A stretch of DNA of 36,718 nt. Source: JBCBRD01 sp039819885 (lineage in GTDB: Bacteria; Pseudomonadota; Alphaproteobacteria; Rhizobiales; Hyphomicrobiaceae). The position numbers and the translations under genes were made by a program. Below, one piece after another: positions 8,717-16,408 of the stretch (position 1 is its first letter; the number at the start of each line of letters is the position of its first letter). The stretch lies in the NCBI GenBank assembly GCA_039819885.1, contig JBCBRD010000004.1, positions 1 through 36,718 of the forward strand, given 5' to 3'. The notes under the pieces were generated by a model. That model saw only the letters and a program-made list of their open reading frames with translations, was not told the origin of the DNA and did no database searches.

Positions 8717-9193
8717 TTACTTAGCCTTGATATGTGACCGGAGTAGCCAAGCAAACTTATCGTGGACCTGAGCGCGCCCGATGGCCATGTCGTTCGTCAC
8801 CATGTCTTGGTGCTTTTCCGCAAGCGCTGCGAGTGCCAGATTTGTTGACGATAGTGTCTTCTGGTCGGCAACTAAGTTCTTCACCATTTCAACATCGGTC
8901 TTGTGCCCGTCACACTCGTCGATCCGGCTACGCTTCAGGTAGACCGACATGCGGCCTTCGGCATGCACATCCAACGCCTTGATGCGCTCAGCCAAGTTGT
9001 CCTGAGCTTCAAAGTGATCTTCGTAGATTTCCTGAAAAAGCGCATGCAGGGGACCGAAGGCCATACCCTCGACGTTCCAATGGTAGTTTTGCGCTTTAAG
9101 CGTTTGCACGGCCGTTTCGGCCAATGCCTGTGTCAATCCATCAGCGATTTCAGAAACCGCGTCAGGCGACAAGTCAGTTGCGACTTCACCCAT
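8717..9193 (-). CDS. dps: Dps ferritin-like DNA-protecting protein
   Basis: The protein is 158 residues from the ATG at 9193, which has a strong AGGGAG site; the upstream extension in the open frame lacks one. The intersubunit ferroxidase residues of Dps are all present with the classical spacing: His38, His50 (+12), Asp65 (+15) and Glu69 (+4), in NYHWNV, PLHALF and AQDNLAERI. Dps forms a dodecamer that oxidises Fe(II) with hydrogen peroxide, stores the iron and in some species coats DNA, acting in the cytoplasm. The N-terminal tail is short and acidic, so direct DNA binding is doubtful. It sits on the minus strand, convergent with DUF1289, in an iron-related block. Confidence 0.95.
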   Translation of the reverse strand: MGEVATDLSPDAVSEIADGLTQALAETAVQTLKAQNYHWNVEGMAFGPLHALFQEIYEDHFEAQDNLAERIKALDVHAEGRMSVYLKRSRIDECDGHKTDVEMVKNLVADQKTLSSTNLALAALAEKHQDMVTNDMAIGRAQVHDKFAWLLRSHIKAK

Positions 9194-9278
9194 ACCGTTC
9201 TCCCTTGTTGATTTCGGGGCTGTCCCGCAAAAAAAAAACACTGGCGAGATCAACGGAACTAACGGACGTTCGCGACCA
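9194..9278 (-). promoter_or_regulatory. dps upstream region with A10/T10 homopolymer
   Basis: The 85 bases between the unknown gene and dps contain a run of ten identical bases (A on plus, T on minus) at 9229-9238, about 36 bases upstream of the dps start. Such tracts can change length by slippage and alter promoter spacing. It is not preceded by a convincing hairpin, so it is less likely to be a terminator of the upstream gene. No clear -35/-10 pair could be chosen. Confidence 0.35.
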
Positions 9279-9719
9279 TTAGATCACTTCTGAAAGACCC
9301 TGCGCAAGAAAACGCACCCATCGTTGCCCGCCTGGCCGGATTGTGCTTCGGACCAGCATTTCAACGCCGAGGCGATCGCCTGAGCGAAAACAACCCAACA
9401 AGCGGACAAGCCAAGCCTCTATGCGAGAGACGTTATCCGTCCCTTTGCGGTAGAGGGGCGCGTCTGTCTTGGTATAGGTCATTGTGGCACTGAGGAGAGC
9501 GGAAGCATAGCGATGCGGTGCTCCACCTGGACAGACGGCGATCAGTTCGCAAGCGCGTTCAACGTCAATGCGGCCTTGGAGCTGAACATCCAGTGCAACA
9601 GACCTCAACCACTCCAGAAGCTCACGATCTTCATGGTTGAGATCGAACCTAGTAGCCGAGACCTGACTATCGGTCTCTTGCACCGTTCCAAGTTTAAGAA
9701 CTGTTGCAGACGCTGCCAT
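9279..9719 (-). CDS. Uncharacterised cytoplasmic protein between dps and hemP
   Basis: The protein is 146 residues from the ATG at 9719, which has GGAA 6 bases upstream; the longer frame begins at a TTG and is less likely. There is no signal peptide or membrane span. It appears mainly helical, with a basic, aromatic C-terminus (RPGGQRWVRFLAQGL) and two isolated Cys residues. No family is recognised. It is transcribed away from hemP and towards dps, 85 bases before dps, so it could form an operon with dps and share a divergent control region with hemP. An iron-related role is only suggested by position. Confidence 0.6.
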   Translation of the reverse strand: MAASATVLKLGTVQETDSQVSATRFDLNHEDRELLEWLRSVALDVQLQGRIDVERACELIAVCPGGAPHRYASALLSATMTYTKTDAPLYRKGTDNVSRIEAWLVRLLGCFRSGDRLGVEMLVRSTIRPGGQRWVRFLAQGLSEVI

Positions 9720-9846
9720 CACACTTTCCGTTACAAGGCCGTTGTCGACGGTACCATAATTCAATCACGCACGAAGCTCTGGCTGCCTAAACAGTTCGTT
9801 GAATAGACCACCCCTCGGACACAGATACGGCCAAGCTTGACCATTT

Positions 9847-9877
9847 CATATTGTGTATTGGATTTGTCAACAATATG
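9847..9877. promoter_or_regulatory. Inverted repeat in the hemP divergent promoter region
   Basis: CATATTGT at 9847-9854 and its exact complement ACAATATG at 9870-9877 flank 15 bases, within a 274-base AT-richer intergenic region (9720-9993) between the unknown minus-strand gene and hemP. A second small symmetry, TTGT-CA-ACAA, lies at 9865-9874. The placement suits an operator for an iron regulator, but the sequence does not match the Irr or RirA consensus I know. The regulator is therefore unassigned. Confidence 0.4.
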
Positions 9878-9993
9878 TGCTTTCCTCTACCGTAACGTCA
9901 CTAGAGTGCGACTGAGAACGTCGGTGAGCAGGCATCACCGAGACGTCCCAGATCAACTTTTTCCTATCTAAGAAAGAGGTTGCATAGGGACAT

Positions 9994-10188
9994 ATGGCAG
10001 ACCCGGAACAAACGACGCGTAAAGAGCAGGGATGCCCGGTCTTGGATGGTACGTCAGAAAAAACGTCAGCGCGTTACATCAACGTTGTGGACCTCATGGC
10101 AGGTCGTTCGGAAGTCGTCCTTATGCATGCAGGCGCCGAATATCTTCTACGGATCACATCAAACGGCCGACTGATCTTGACGAAGTAA
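9994..10188 (+). CDS. hemP: Hemin uptake protein HemP/HmuP
   Basis: The protein is 64 residues, ending in the family's hallmark ITSNGRLILTK, preceded by a short beta-rich core (EVVLMHAGAEYLLRI). HemP/HmuP proteins are small cytoplasmic factors tied to hemin uptake; in rhizobia HmuP is a co-activator needed for expression of the heme receptor under iron limitation together with Irr. The N-terminal half is polar and variable, as is usual. The ATG has AGGGA close upstream. No TonB-dependent heme receptor or heme ABC transporter is present nearby, so this copy is an orphan of the hmu genes. It is divergent from an unknown gene across a region with an inverted repeat. Confidence 0.85.
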   Translation: MADPEQTTRKEQGCPVLDGTSEKTSARYINVVDLMAGRSEVVLMHAGAEYLLRITSNGRLILTK

Positions 10189-10710
10189 CACCGACTTCTG
10201 CGATGTCTTAGACCTCAACTTCATCTCCGCTGGTGTGCATTGCCAATTTGGAGTTGAGGGCAAGAATCGCAAGTTGCGCTGGCCGACGCTATTCACTTCT
10301 AGCCTGGCTGTATTCAATGCCCCTAGCGTCGCACACCAGATGTCTTGTTCCAGAAGTATTTGAAACATGGCCACAGTCCGCAGTGCTACCTGAACAACCG
10401 AAATCGCGTCTACGGCAGCTTACTCCCCATCGCAGATGTCGGGAACAGCGGCGTCAACACCATTGATCAGCTGATCTCATAATTTGTGATTGCTACTCTC
10501 TCTAACTTGGTAACGTCTGTCGAAAATCACCGAGGCAGAGTGGGCTAGATTGTGGGTTCACAAACCATCATCCAACTTTCCCGCACCAGAACCCAGACGA
10601 CATGACGCGAAATGTTGCAGGTTTCCACGTAGACCGGTAAGCCGGACGAACCAGGCCGACAGATCAGCCGGGCAATCCATGGGCAACTTGACCGGAGAGA
10701 ACAAACAATC
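10189..10710. other. Gene-free region between hemP and the tautomerase
   Basis: These 522 bases contain no convincing coding frame. Visible structure is limited to CCTCAACT (10213-10220) and AGTTGAGG (10252-10259), which could pair across a 31-base loop just after hemP. This is too loose for a standard terminator but possible for a small RNA or leader. The last 30 bases carry a GGAGAG purine stretch ahead of the tautomerase ATG. No tRNA or riboswitch was seen. Confidence 0.4.
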
Positions 10711-11100
10711 ATGCCGCTGCTAAGATTCGACATCTATGAGGGCCGTACAGACGCAGAGTTGAAGGACATGCTGGACGCTGTCCATCGCTCCATGCTCGCA
10801 GCATTCAAGGTGCCTGAGCGTGACAGGTATCAAATCGTTAACGAGCACAAACCGTCACGCATGATCATGGAAGATACTGGCCTTGGTATCCCGCGCACGA
10901 AAAACTTCGTCATGATCCAGGTGACGACGACACAGCGCACGATTGCGATGAAAAAAGAATTCTACAAACTGACGGTCGAGGAATTGGAGAAAAGCTGCGG
11001 CATTGCGCCAAGCGACGTGATGATCAATCACGTGGCCTGCAACGCTGAGGATTGGTCATTTGCAAATGGCCAGGCGCAATTCCTAACCGGTGATCTCTAA
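10711..11100 (+). CDS. Tautomerase-superfamily protein (4-oxalocrotonate tautomerase-like)
   Basis: The protein is 129 residues, starting Met-Pro-Leu-Leu. Pro2 becomes the N-terminal catalytic base after Met removal, the defining feature of the superfamily. The length fits the fused two-repeat class (Tautomerase_2), with conserved stretches RYQIVNEHKPSRM and VMINHVACNAEDWSFANG. These enzymes act in the cytoplasm on enol/keto substrates, and the substrate here cannot be deduced. The gene is single on the plus strand, ends before a strong bidirectional terminator shared with rhlE and has a long upstream gap, so it is probably monocistronic. Confidence 0.85.
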   Translation: MPLLRFDIYEGRTDAELKDMLDAVHRSMLAAFKVPERDRYQIVNEHKPSRMIMEDTGLGIPRTKNFVMIQVTTTQRTIAMKKEFYKLTVEELEKSCGIAPSDVMINHVACNAEDWSFANGQAQFLTGDL

Positions 11101-11162
11101 TCCAACTCCAGTCGTGCAGCCAGGACCAATAGCAAGCGTCGAAAGTTATAGGGCACGACAGC

Positions 11163-11208
11163 AATGAAAAACCCAAGACCGCATCAAGCGTATCTTGGGT
11201 TTTTCATT
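11163..11208. terminator. Bidirectional intrinsic terminator, tautomerase/rhlE
   Basis: A perfect 16-bp inverted repeat (AATGAAAAACCCAAGA at 11163-11178 and its complement at 11193-11208) encloses a 14-base loop. The AAAAA/TTTTT segments in the arms give a T-tract in each direction, and it lies between convergent genes. Confidence 0.9.
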
Positions 11209-11230
11209 TGAGTTTTAAGCCTTCAACAAG

Positions 11231-12997
11231 TCAGACAAGTTCAGGCTTTCGATCGCGTTGAGACGCACTGCTGCTGCCAGCACGCGGGCGTCTGCGCGGT
11301 GCGTTGCCATTGGCATCATGCTTCTGCCCGCGCGACGTTGGCACACCACTGCCATTGCGCGTTGAAGAGCCTGGACGACTGCCATTTCGGGAAGCCTGAC
11401 CGTTGCGATCCGAGCGCCCACCATCAGCACGATGAGGCTTTCCAGCATTTTGATTGCGGCCCTTGCCACGTGGCTCCTCGTTGCGTCGGTCATCGCCTTG
11501 CCTTGCTTGAGAACCGCGACCAGAGCGATGCTGACCGTCACCGGTATTTGCTCTTTGCGGTGCCGACTTTGCCTTGAACGGACGGGCAGCATCAGACCTT
11601 GCTTCACCCTCGGATCTCGGTCGACGACCCTCACCGTTTTGGACGCGCTGCGGTGCGTTGCGACCAGAAGCATCTGATCGGTTGCCCTCTTTGCGAGAAC
11701 CTGCCGCCGCTTGACCGCGATGGGGGCGACCATTCGAACCAGCGCGTGCTGGTCGTGGCCCCTCCGAATGCGCAGCGCGGCCCTGACGCTTTTGCGGTCG
11801 ACCATGGTTCGTACCGCGGCGGCCACGATCATCATCAACGACCACATCATCGTTAGCTTCCGACCCAGGGGGCGGAGCCACACGTTCGGATGGAATGGTC
11901 TGCCGTGTGACACGCTCGATGTCGCGCAACAAGCCGCGCTCGCTGGCATCACACAATGAGATCGCCTCACCGGAAAGCCCGGCTCGCGCCGTGCGGCCGA
12001 TACGGTGCACATAGGACTCGGGGATCTCGGGCAACTCAAAATTCACAACATGTGACACCGCTGGGATGTCGATTCCGCGCGCAGCGATATCGGTTGCCAC
12101 GAGCACTTGCACCTTATCGGCACGGAAGGCGTCGAGCGCCTGCTGCCGCTGGTTCTGGCTCTTGTTGCCATGGATGGCACGAACCTTGAGCCCACCTGTG
12201 GTGAGATGCTTGGCAACACGATCAGCACCCCGTTTCGTGCGCGTAAACACGAGTGTACGCACCATGTTGTTGTCGTCCAAAAGGCCCTTGAGCACGGACA
12301 CCTTCTGCTGGCGGCTCACATGCAGAACGCGCTGCGCAACATTTTCCGCCGTCGAGGCAACGGCTGAGACTTGAACCTTGACGGGGTCGTTAAGCAGCTC
12401 GTTTGCAAGGCCGGCGATTTCTTTTGGCATCGTCGCTGAAAAGAACAGGCTTTGACGCCGCCGGGAGGTTTGGCCGGCAATGGTGCGAATTGGCTTTAAA
12501 AAGCCCAGATCGAGCATCTGGTCGGCTTCATCGAGAACCAGAATTTCAGTCGACGAAAGGTCTGCGTAACCCTCCCCCATGTGATCGAGCAAACGTCCAG
12601 GCGTAGCGACCAGCACGTCAATCCCGCGAGCCAGGGCACGGATCTGCGGTTTGGCACCAACACCACCAAAGATCGTGGTGATGTAGAGGTTGGTGTGACG
12701 CCCGTACGTGCGGAAGCTATCGGCAATCTGGGTCGCCAGTTCGCGCGTCGGCGAAAGGATGAGACACCGGCAGCCTTTGTGCATCGGCTTTTTAGGATCA
12801 CTGATCAAACGGTCGATAATCGGCAGCGCAAACGCAGCCGTCTTACCAGTGCCCGTTTGCGCAATCCCAAGCAGGTCTTTGCGTTCGAGGACAGACGGGA
12901 TGGCCTGCGCTTGGATCGGCGTCGGTGTGGTGTAGCCCTCGGTATCGAGCGCACGCTGGATGCGCTCGTGTAGGGCGAGTTTTGCAAATGTGGTCAC
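11231..12997 (-). CDS. rhlE: DEAD-box ATP-dependent RNA helicase, RhlE type
   Basis: The 588-residue protein opens with a GTG start. All core motifs are visible: Q motif PTPIQ (about 25-29), Walker A AQTGTGKT (46-53), PTRELA (83-88), DEAD (156-159), SAT (187-189), and in the second RecA domain VFTRTKRGAD, ATDIAARGID and HRIGRTARAG (331-340). The core ends near 370. About 210 further residues form a low-complexity tail rich in Arg, Gly, Asn, Ser and Ala, which probably binds RNA. RhlE helicases remodel RNA in ribosome assembly and RNA decay and are often cold-induced. The gene is isolated, with a structured 5' region and a strong terminator. The tail is longer than in many relatives. Confidence 0.93.
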   Translation of the reverse strand: MTTFAKLALHERIQRALDTEGYTTPTPIQAQAIPSVLERKDLLGIAQTGTGKTAAFALPIIDRLISDPKKPMHKGCRCLILSPTRELATQIADSFRTYGRHTNLYITTIFGGVGAKPQIRALARGIDVLVATPGRLLDHMGEGYADLSSTEILVLDEADQMLDLGFLKPIRTIAGQTSRRRQSLFFSATMPKEIAGLANELLNDPVKVQVSAVASTAENVAQRVLHVSRQQKVSVLKGLLDDNNMVRTLVFTRTKRGADRVAKHLTTGGLKVRAIHGNKSQNQRQQALDAFRADKVQVLVATDIAARGIDIPAVSHVVNFELPEIPESYVHRIGRTARAGLSGEAISLCDASERGLLRDIERVTRQTIPSERVAPPPGSEANDDVVVDDDRGRRGTNHGRPQKRQGRAAHSEGPRPARAGSNGRPHRGQAAAGSRKEGNRSDASGRNAPQRVQNGEGRRPRSEGEARSDAARPFKAKSAPQRANTGDGQHRSGRGSQARQGDDRRNEEPRGKGRNQNAGKPHRADGGRSDRNGQASRNGSRPGSSTRNGSGVPTSRGQKHDANGNAPRRRPRAGSSSASQRDRKPELV

Positions 12998-13366
12998 TTA
13001 AAAATTTCTCATTGGCCACGCACGAGAGGACGCAAGGCAGCACGCAAGCGCTGCCAGCTCCGCCATGGGCGGCTGGTTTGGGGAAGCGCCCCGCGTGGAC
13101 TGGGCTGTCTGGAGTTTCATGGGTCATGCGCTCAACAGTAGGGTGAGAGGGACGCGCAAACTCAGTTGCTGGCCTCGAATACACCCGTCACGCGGCTGGA
13201 GCGCAGAAGGTCACGACTCATCGTGAACACGAACTCTATGTCATGCTGCGTCGCACAAGTCAAAACTGATTTCTGATTGCCGATGCTTGAACTTGGCTCC
13301 GACCTATCGAATATGCACCCAGCAGCAGGCAAGACACAGCCTGAACCAACGATTGGAGCCGTCGCA
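12998..13366. promoter_or_regulatory. Divergent region between rhlE and the NTF2-like gene, structured rhlE leader
   Basis: This 369-base gap holds the promoters of two divergent genes. On the rhlE side, GGCAGC/GCTGCC (13036-13055) and a CCGCC-ATG-GGCGG stem just upstream could form tandem hairpins in the rhlE leader. Cold-responsive RNA helicase genes often have such leaders, but no specific motif is recognised. No real gene is seen in the gap. Confidence 0.4.
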
Positions 13367-13891
13367 ATGCCGCAAACTATGCAAATCAAGCGCTCAGTAT
13401 GCGACCGCCTCTGGTCAGTCGCCACAGGAATGGCCACAACAATAATCATTGCAGCGCTGGCGGTTGCACAGGCGTTGGGACCTGCAGCAGCCCAGAACCA
13501 AACGTCAGGTCTCTATGATGAGCTGAAAGAGTTCGTTCAGCTCGACTATTTGGGGATGGGATCGGAGAACCATATCACCAGCCCGACACTGTTTGCCGAC
13601 CGAATTGACTATTACGGGAAACGGCAGATTCGTCGTGACACGATGATGCGTAAACGCCTCGCATATTACGACAAGTGGCCGGTCCGTAGCTACATCATGT
13701 TGGCGGACACGTTTCGCGTCGCTGAACGCGACGCTGATGCCGTGGATATCACGTTCACCTACAGGTTCGAGGTCGCAAACGAAGATCGGCGCGTTGGCGG
13801 GCTTGGCCGAACAAACCTAACGGTGCGGCTCGATGACGACGGCGGATTTACCATCACCCGTGAGACCGGGAAGGTCATCGAGCGTTTCTAA
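13367..13891 (+). CDS. Exported NTF2-like (SnoaL-type) protein
   Basis: The protein is 174 residues from the ATG at 13367, which has GGAG 8 bases upstream; an in-frame ATG 90 bases earlier is less well placed. A hydrophobic segment (about 20-43, ending ALGPAAAQ) is a signal peptide or membrane anchor. The remainder (YDELKEFVQLDYLGMG to RETGKVIERF) has the pattern of a cone-shaped NTF2/SnoaL domain, including FADRIDYYG and RLAYYDKWPVRSY, a motif set seen in periplasmic proteins of this fold. No catalytic residues can be named. The gene stands alone between rhlE and trpA. The fold call is moderate and the function unknown. Confidence 0.6.
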   Translation: MPQTMQIKRSVCDRLWSVATGMATTIIIAALAVAQALGPAAAQNQTSGLYDELKEFVQLDYLGMGSENHITSPTLFADRIDYYGKRQIRRDTMMRKRLAYYDKWPVRSYIMLADTFRVAERDADAVDITFTYRFEVANEDRRVGGLGRTNLTVRLDDDGGFTITRETGKVIERF

Positions 13892-14225
13892 ACCGAGTTT
13901 GTTTTGGACAGGACAAACTTCGATCGGGCTGCGACTGCAACCCCGGCGCGTTGCGCCGCGCCTCGAAGCGTCGAGCGACAGCGAGAAACGCGCGTGAGAG
14001 CAAAAACGAAGCGGCTTCAGGACTACTCGCGAAACCCTGAGTTTGATCATCGATTCTAGCGGGCTGCCTGTGTCAAAAGGCTTGTTATGCTCGGTATAAC
14101 GGGCAAGCACGATGACACTGGGCTTGAGGCAGCTGGAGTGCTAAGACGGCCCGTCGCACGCGCTTCATCGCGACGACAAGCACCCGCCACCCCTATCATC
14201 TCGCTTAAAGTTTAACGCACATCTC
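13892..14225. other. Gene-free region upstream of trpA
   Basis: These 334 bases carry no supported gene. GTTTGT/ACAAAC flank a short spacer right after the NTF2-like stop (about 13897-13918). A GCTTG-TTAT...ATAA...GCAAGC symmetry lies near 14081-14109. Either could be a terminator or leader hairpin. No Trp-rich leader peptide or trp attenuator was found. Confidence 0.35.
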
Positions 14226-15047
14226 ATGACGAAAACGCGCATCGATACCCGTTTTGCTGAACTCAAATCGCAGGGTCGCCCTGCATTGGTAACTTTTGTC
14301 ACGGCAGGCGATCCAGACTTTGACACGTCGGCGAAGATTTTGGCGGGACTCCCGGCCGCTGGCGCTGACATCATTGAATTGGGAATGCCGTTTTCCGATC
14401 CGATGGCCGATGGACCCGCCATCCAGGCAGCCTCGGTGCGCGCGCTCAAAGCCGGTCAAAACATGCGCAAAACGCTGACGATGGTCAGTGAGTTTCGCAA
14501 AACGGACCAAACAACGCCGATTGTACTCATGGGGTACTACAACCCGATTTTCGTTTTCCCGGCGGATGATTTTCTCGATCAGGCCAAAGCAGCGGGCGTT
14601 GACGGCCTGATTGTTGTCGACGTTCCACCCGAGGCAGACGATGAGCTATGCTTGCCAGCTATCGAGCGTGACCTTAACTTCATACGATTGGCGACCCCGA
14701 CCACCGACAATGAGCGACTTCCAGCCGTACTCGCGAACACATCCGGTTTCGTTTACTATGTTTCGATAACCGGGATTACCGGTGCAGCCGCACCGATTGT
14801 TTCTGACGTTCATACACAGGTCCAGCGGATAAAATCAGCAACCGAATTGCCGGTTTGCGTGGGGTTCGGGGTCAGAACAGGTGAGCAGGCAAAGGCCATC
14901 TCGGAAGGTGCAGATGGCGTTGTTGTTGGTTCAGCGCTGGTTACCGCGATTGAACAAAGCCTAGATGACGCGGGCAATAGCACTTCTCAGACGGTGTCTG
15001 CTGTTCTAAATCTCGTAGAAGAGCTTTCCGCAGCTCTCCGCAACTGA
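14226..15047 (+). CDS. trpA: Tryptophan synthase alpha chain
   Basis: The protein is 273 residues, the normal length. It cleaves indole-3-glycerol phosphate to indole and glyceraldehyde 3-phosphate, passing indole to the beta subunit in the alpha2beta2 complex. The catalytic acids are present: Glu51 in IIELGMPFSDP and Asp62 in MADGPAIQ (equivalent to Glu49 and Asp60 of the enteric enzyme). Glycine-rich phosphate-binding stretches occur late (VGFGVRTGEQAKAI, DGVVVGSALV). It starts an operon with accD and folC. The usual upstream partners trpF and trpB are absent here; an NTF2-like gene and rhlE lie upstream instead, so the trp operon is split in this genome. Confidence 0.96.
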   Translation: MTKTRIDTRFAELKSQGRPALVTFVTAGDPDFDTSAKILAGLPAAGADIIELGMPFSDPMADGPAIQAASVRALKAGQNMRKTLTMVSEFRKTDQTTPIVLMGYYNPIFVFPADDFLDQAKAAGVDGLIVVDVPPEADDELCLPAIERDLNFIRLATPTTDNERLPAVLANTSGFVYYVSITGITGAAAPIVSDVHTQVQRIKSATELPVCVGFGVRTGEQAKAISEGADGVVVGSALVTAIEQSLDDAGNSTSQTVSAVLNLVEELSAALRN

Positions 15048-15083
15048 CTTAAAATTTGAGCAACCTCAGGAGCTTAATCCTCG

Positions 15084-16256
15084 GTGAACTGGATCAACAA
15101 CCTGATGCGGCCAAAGATCCGCAGCTTCCTGACAACCAAGCGGGAAGTTCCGGATAACCTGTGGCAGACGTGTCCGATGACAGGGCAGATGGTCTTTCAC
15201 AAAGACCTTGAAGCCAACCAGTTCGTGTTTCCGGGGTCGGACTATCACGAACGGATGACGGCAGGCGCCCGGCTCGAAGGTCTTTTTGACGACGGGAATT
15301 ATGACCGCGTTCCCGTGCCGGATGCCGCAACCGATCCCCTGAAATTTCGTGACAGTCGTCGCTACACGGATCGACTGAAGGATGCGCGTTCAAAGACCGA
15401 ACTCGATGATGCCGTGCTGGTCGGTGAGGGTGAGTTGGACGGTCGTCGCGTAATCGCTGCTGTACAGGATTTCAATTTCATGGCCGGGTCGCTGGGAATG
15501 GCAGCGGGCGAGGCATTGATTGCTGGAATGCTTCACGCGGTTCATCGCAAAGCACCATTTATCCTGTTTGCAGCCTCGGGTGGGGCTCGTATGCAGGAGG
15601 GCATCATGTCGTTGATGCAGATGCCCCGCGTAACCATTGCCGTCCAGCGGCTTCGAGATGCGGGTCTTCCCTACTTAGTGGTTTTGACCAACCCAACCAC
15701 CGGGGGTGTGACGGCTTCCTATGCCATGTTGGGTGACGTTCAGATCGCAGAGCCTGGCGCTCTCATCTGTTTCGCCGGTCCAAGAGTCATTCAACAAACC
15801 ATCCGCGAAAGTCTCCCGGACGGTTTCCAGAGATCGGAATATCTTCTTGAGCACGGCATGATCGATATGGTCGTGCATCGCCACCAACTGCGCGAGACGC
15901 TGTCTAAGCTCTCCCAACACTTCATGTCGGCACATGAGCGTTCAGCCGGGCAAGACAGCGAAGCTTCGACAGCTGAATTAGCTCTGAACGGAAGAGCATC
16001 AAAAGCCTCAAAAGAATTGGCCAAGGATGCACCAGACGTGGCCGATGATGCTGCCTCCGCAACAACATTCACAACAGCAAAAACCGGTGAGCCGACCAAG
16101 CACGAGCCGACGTCGGAAAACGCCGATCTAATGGCCAAATCTGCAAAGTCAGACCAATCGCCCGACAAAAAACCAAAATCAGCGGAGAAAAAAACAGCGA
16201 AGTCGGCAAAATCCGATGGCAAAAGCAGCCCACCCGGCCGCGCGTCATCAAGTTAG
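15084..16256 (+). CDS. accD: Acetyl-CoA carboxylase carboxyltransferase beta subunit, degenerate zinc ribbon
   Basis: The protein is 390 residues, with a GTG start preceded by AGGAG. AccD pairs with AccA to transfer the carboxyl group from carboxybiotin to acetyl-CoA, making malonyl-CoA for fatty acid synthesis. The crotonase-like core is clear: FNFMAGSLGMAAGEA, SGGARMQEGI, NPTTGGVTASYAMLGD and GPRVIQQTI. The N-terminal Cys4 zinc ribbon of the enteric enzyme is reduced to one Cys (Cys30, in LWQTCPMTGQ); the other three positions are replaced, as in other Rhizobiales. After about residue 295 comes a 95-residue tail rich in Ala, Lys, Ser and Asp. It lies 36 bases after trpA, in operon with folC. 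Confidence 0.95.
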   Translation: MNWINNLMRPKIRSFLTTKREVPDNLWQTCPMTGQMVFHKDLEANQFVFPGSDYHERMTAGARLEGLFDDGNYDRVPVPDAATDPLKFRDSRRYTDRLKDARSKTELDDAVLVGEGELDGRRVIAAVQDFNFMAGSLGMAAGEALIAGMLHAVHRKAPFILFAASGGARMQEGIMSLMQMPRVTIAVQRLRDAGLPYLVVLTNPTTGGVTASYAMLGDVQIAEPGALICFAGPRVIQQTIRESLPDGFQRSEYLLEHGMIDMVVHRHQLRETLSKLSQHFMSAHERSAGQDSEASTAELALNGRASKASKELAKDAPDVADDAASATTFTTAKTGEPTKHEPTSENADLMAKSAKSDQSPDKKPKSAEKKTAKSAKSDGKSSPPGRASSS

Positions 16257-16389
16257 AGTTCATCAGCAAACCTCTCATGAGCGACCGCTGGCCAACAGCT
16301 TGCTGAATATCTGGGCCGCGCCACCGCACCACCCTGAGCCAATCACTGATCGGCATTGGCAAACGGAGACCTTGCGATTAACGTGCGAG

Positions 16390-16405
16390 GCGAGCTGCAG
16401 CTCGC
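16390..16405. repeat. 16-bp perfect palindrome directly upstream of the folC start
   Basis: GCGAGCTGCAGCTCGC reads identically on both strands and ends three bases before the annotated ATG. With no loop it is unlikely to be an RNA hairpin of normal shape. It may be a protein-binding site or may occlude initiation. It also replaces any ribosome binding site there, which makes the folC start uncertain. Confidence 0.6.
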
Positions 16406-16408
16406 TTT

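Noticed and set aside
11215..12039. 274-codon frame on the minus strand over the rhlE tail
   Set aside because: It lies in another frame of the low-complexity, GC-rich rhlE tail, has Met/Arg/Val-biased composition and no domain; the rhlE frame is continuous.
12843..13184. Minus-strand frame extending upstream of rhlE
   Set aside because: It overlaps the rhlE N-terminus in another frame and has atypical composition.
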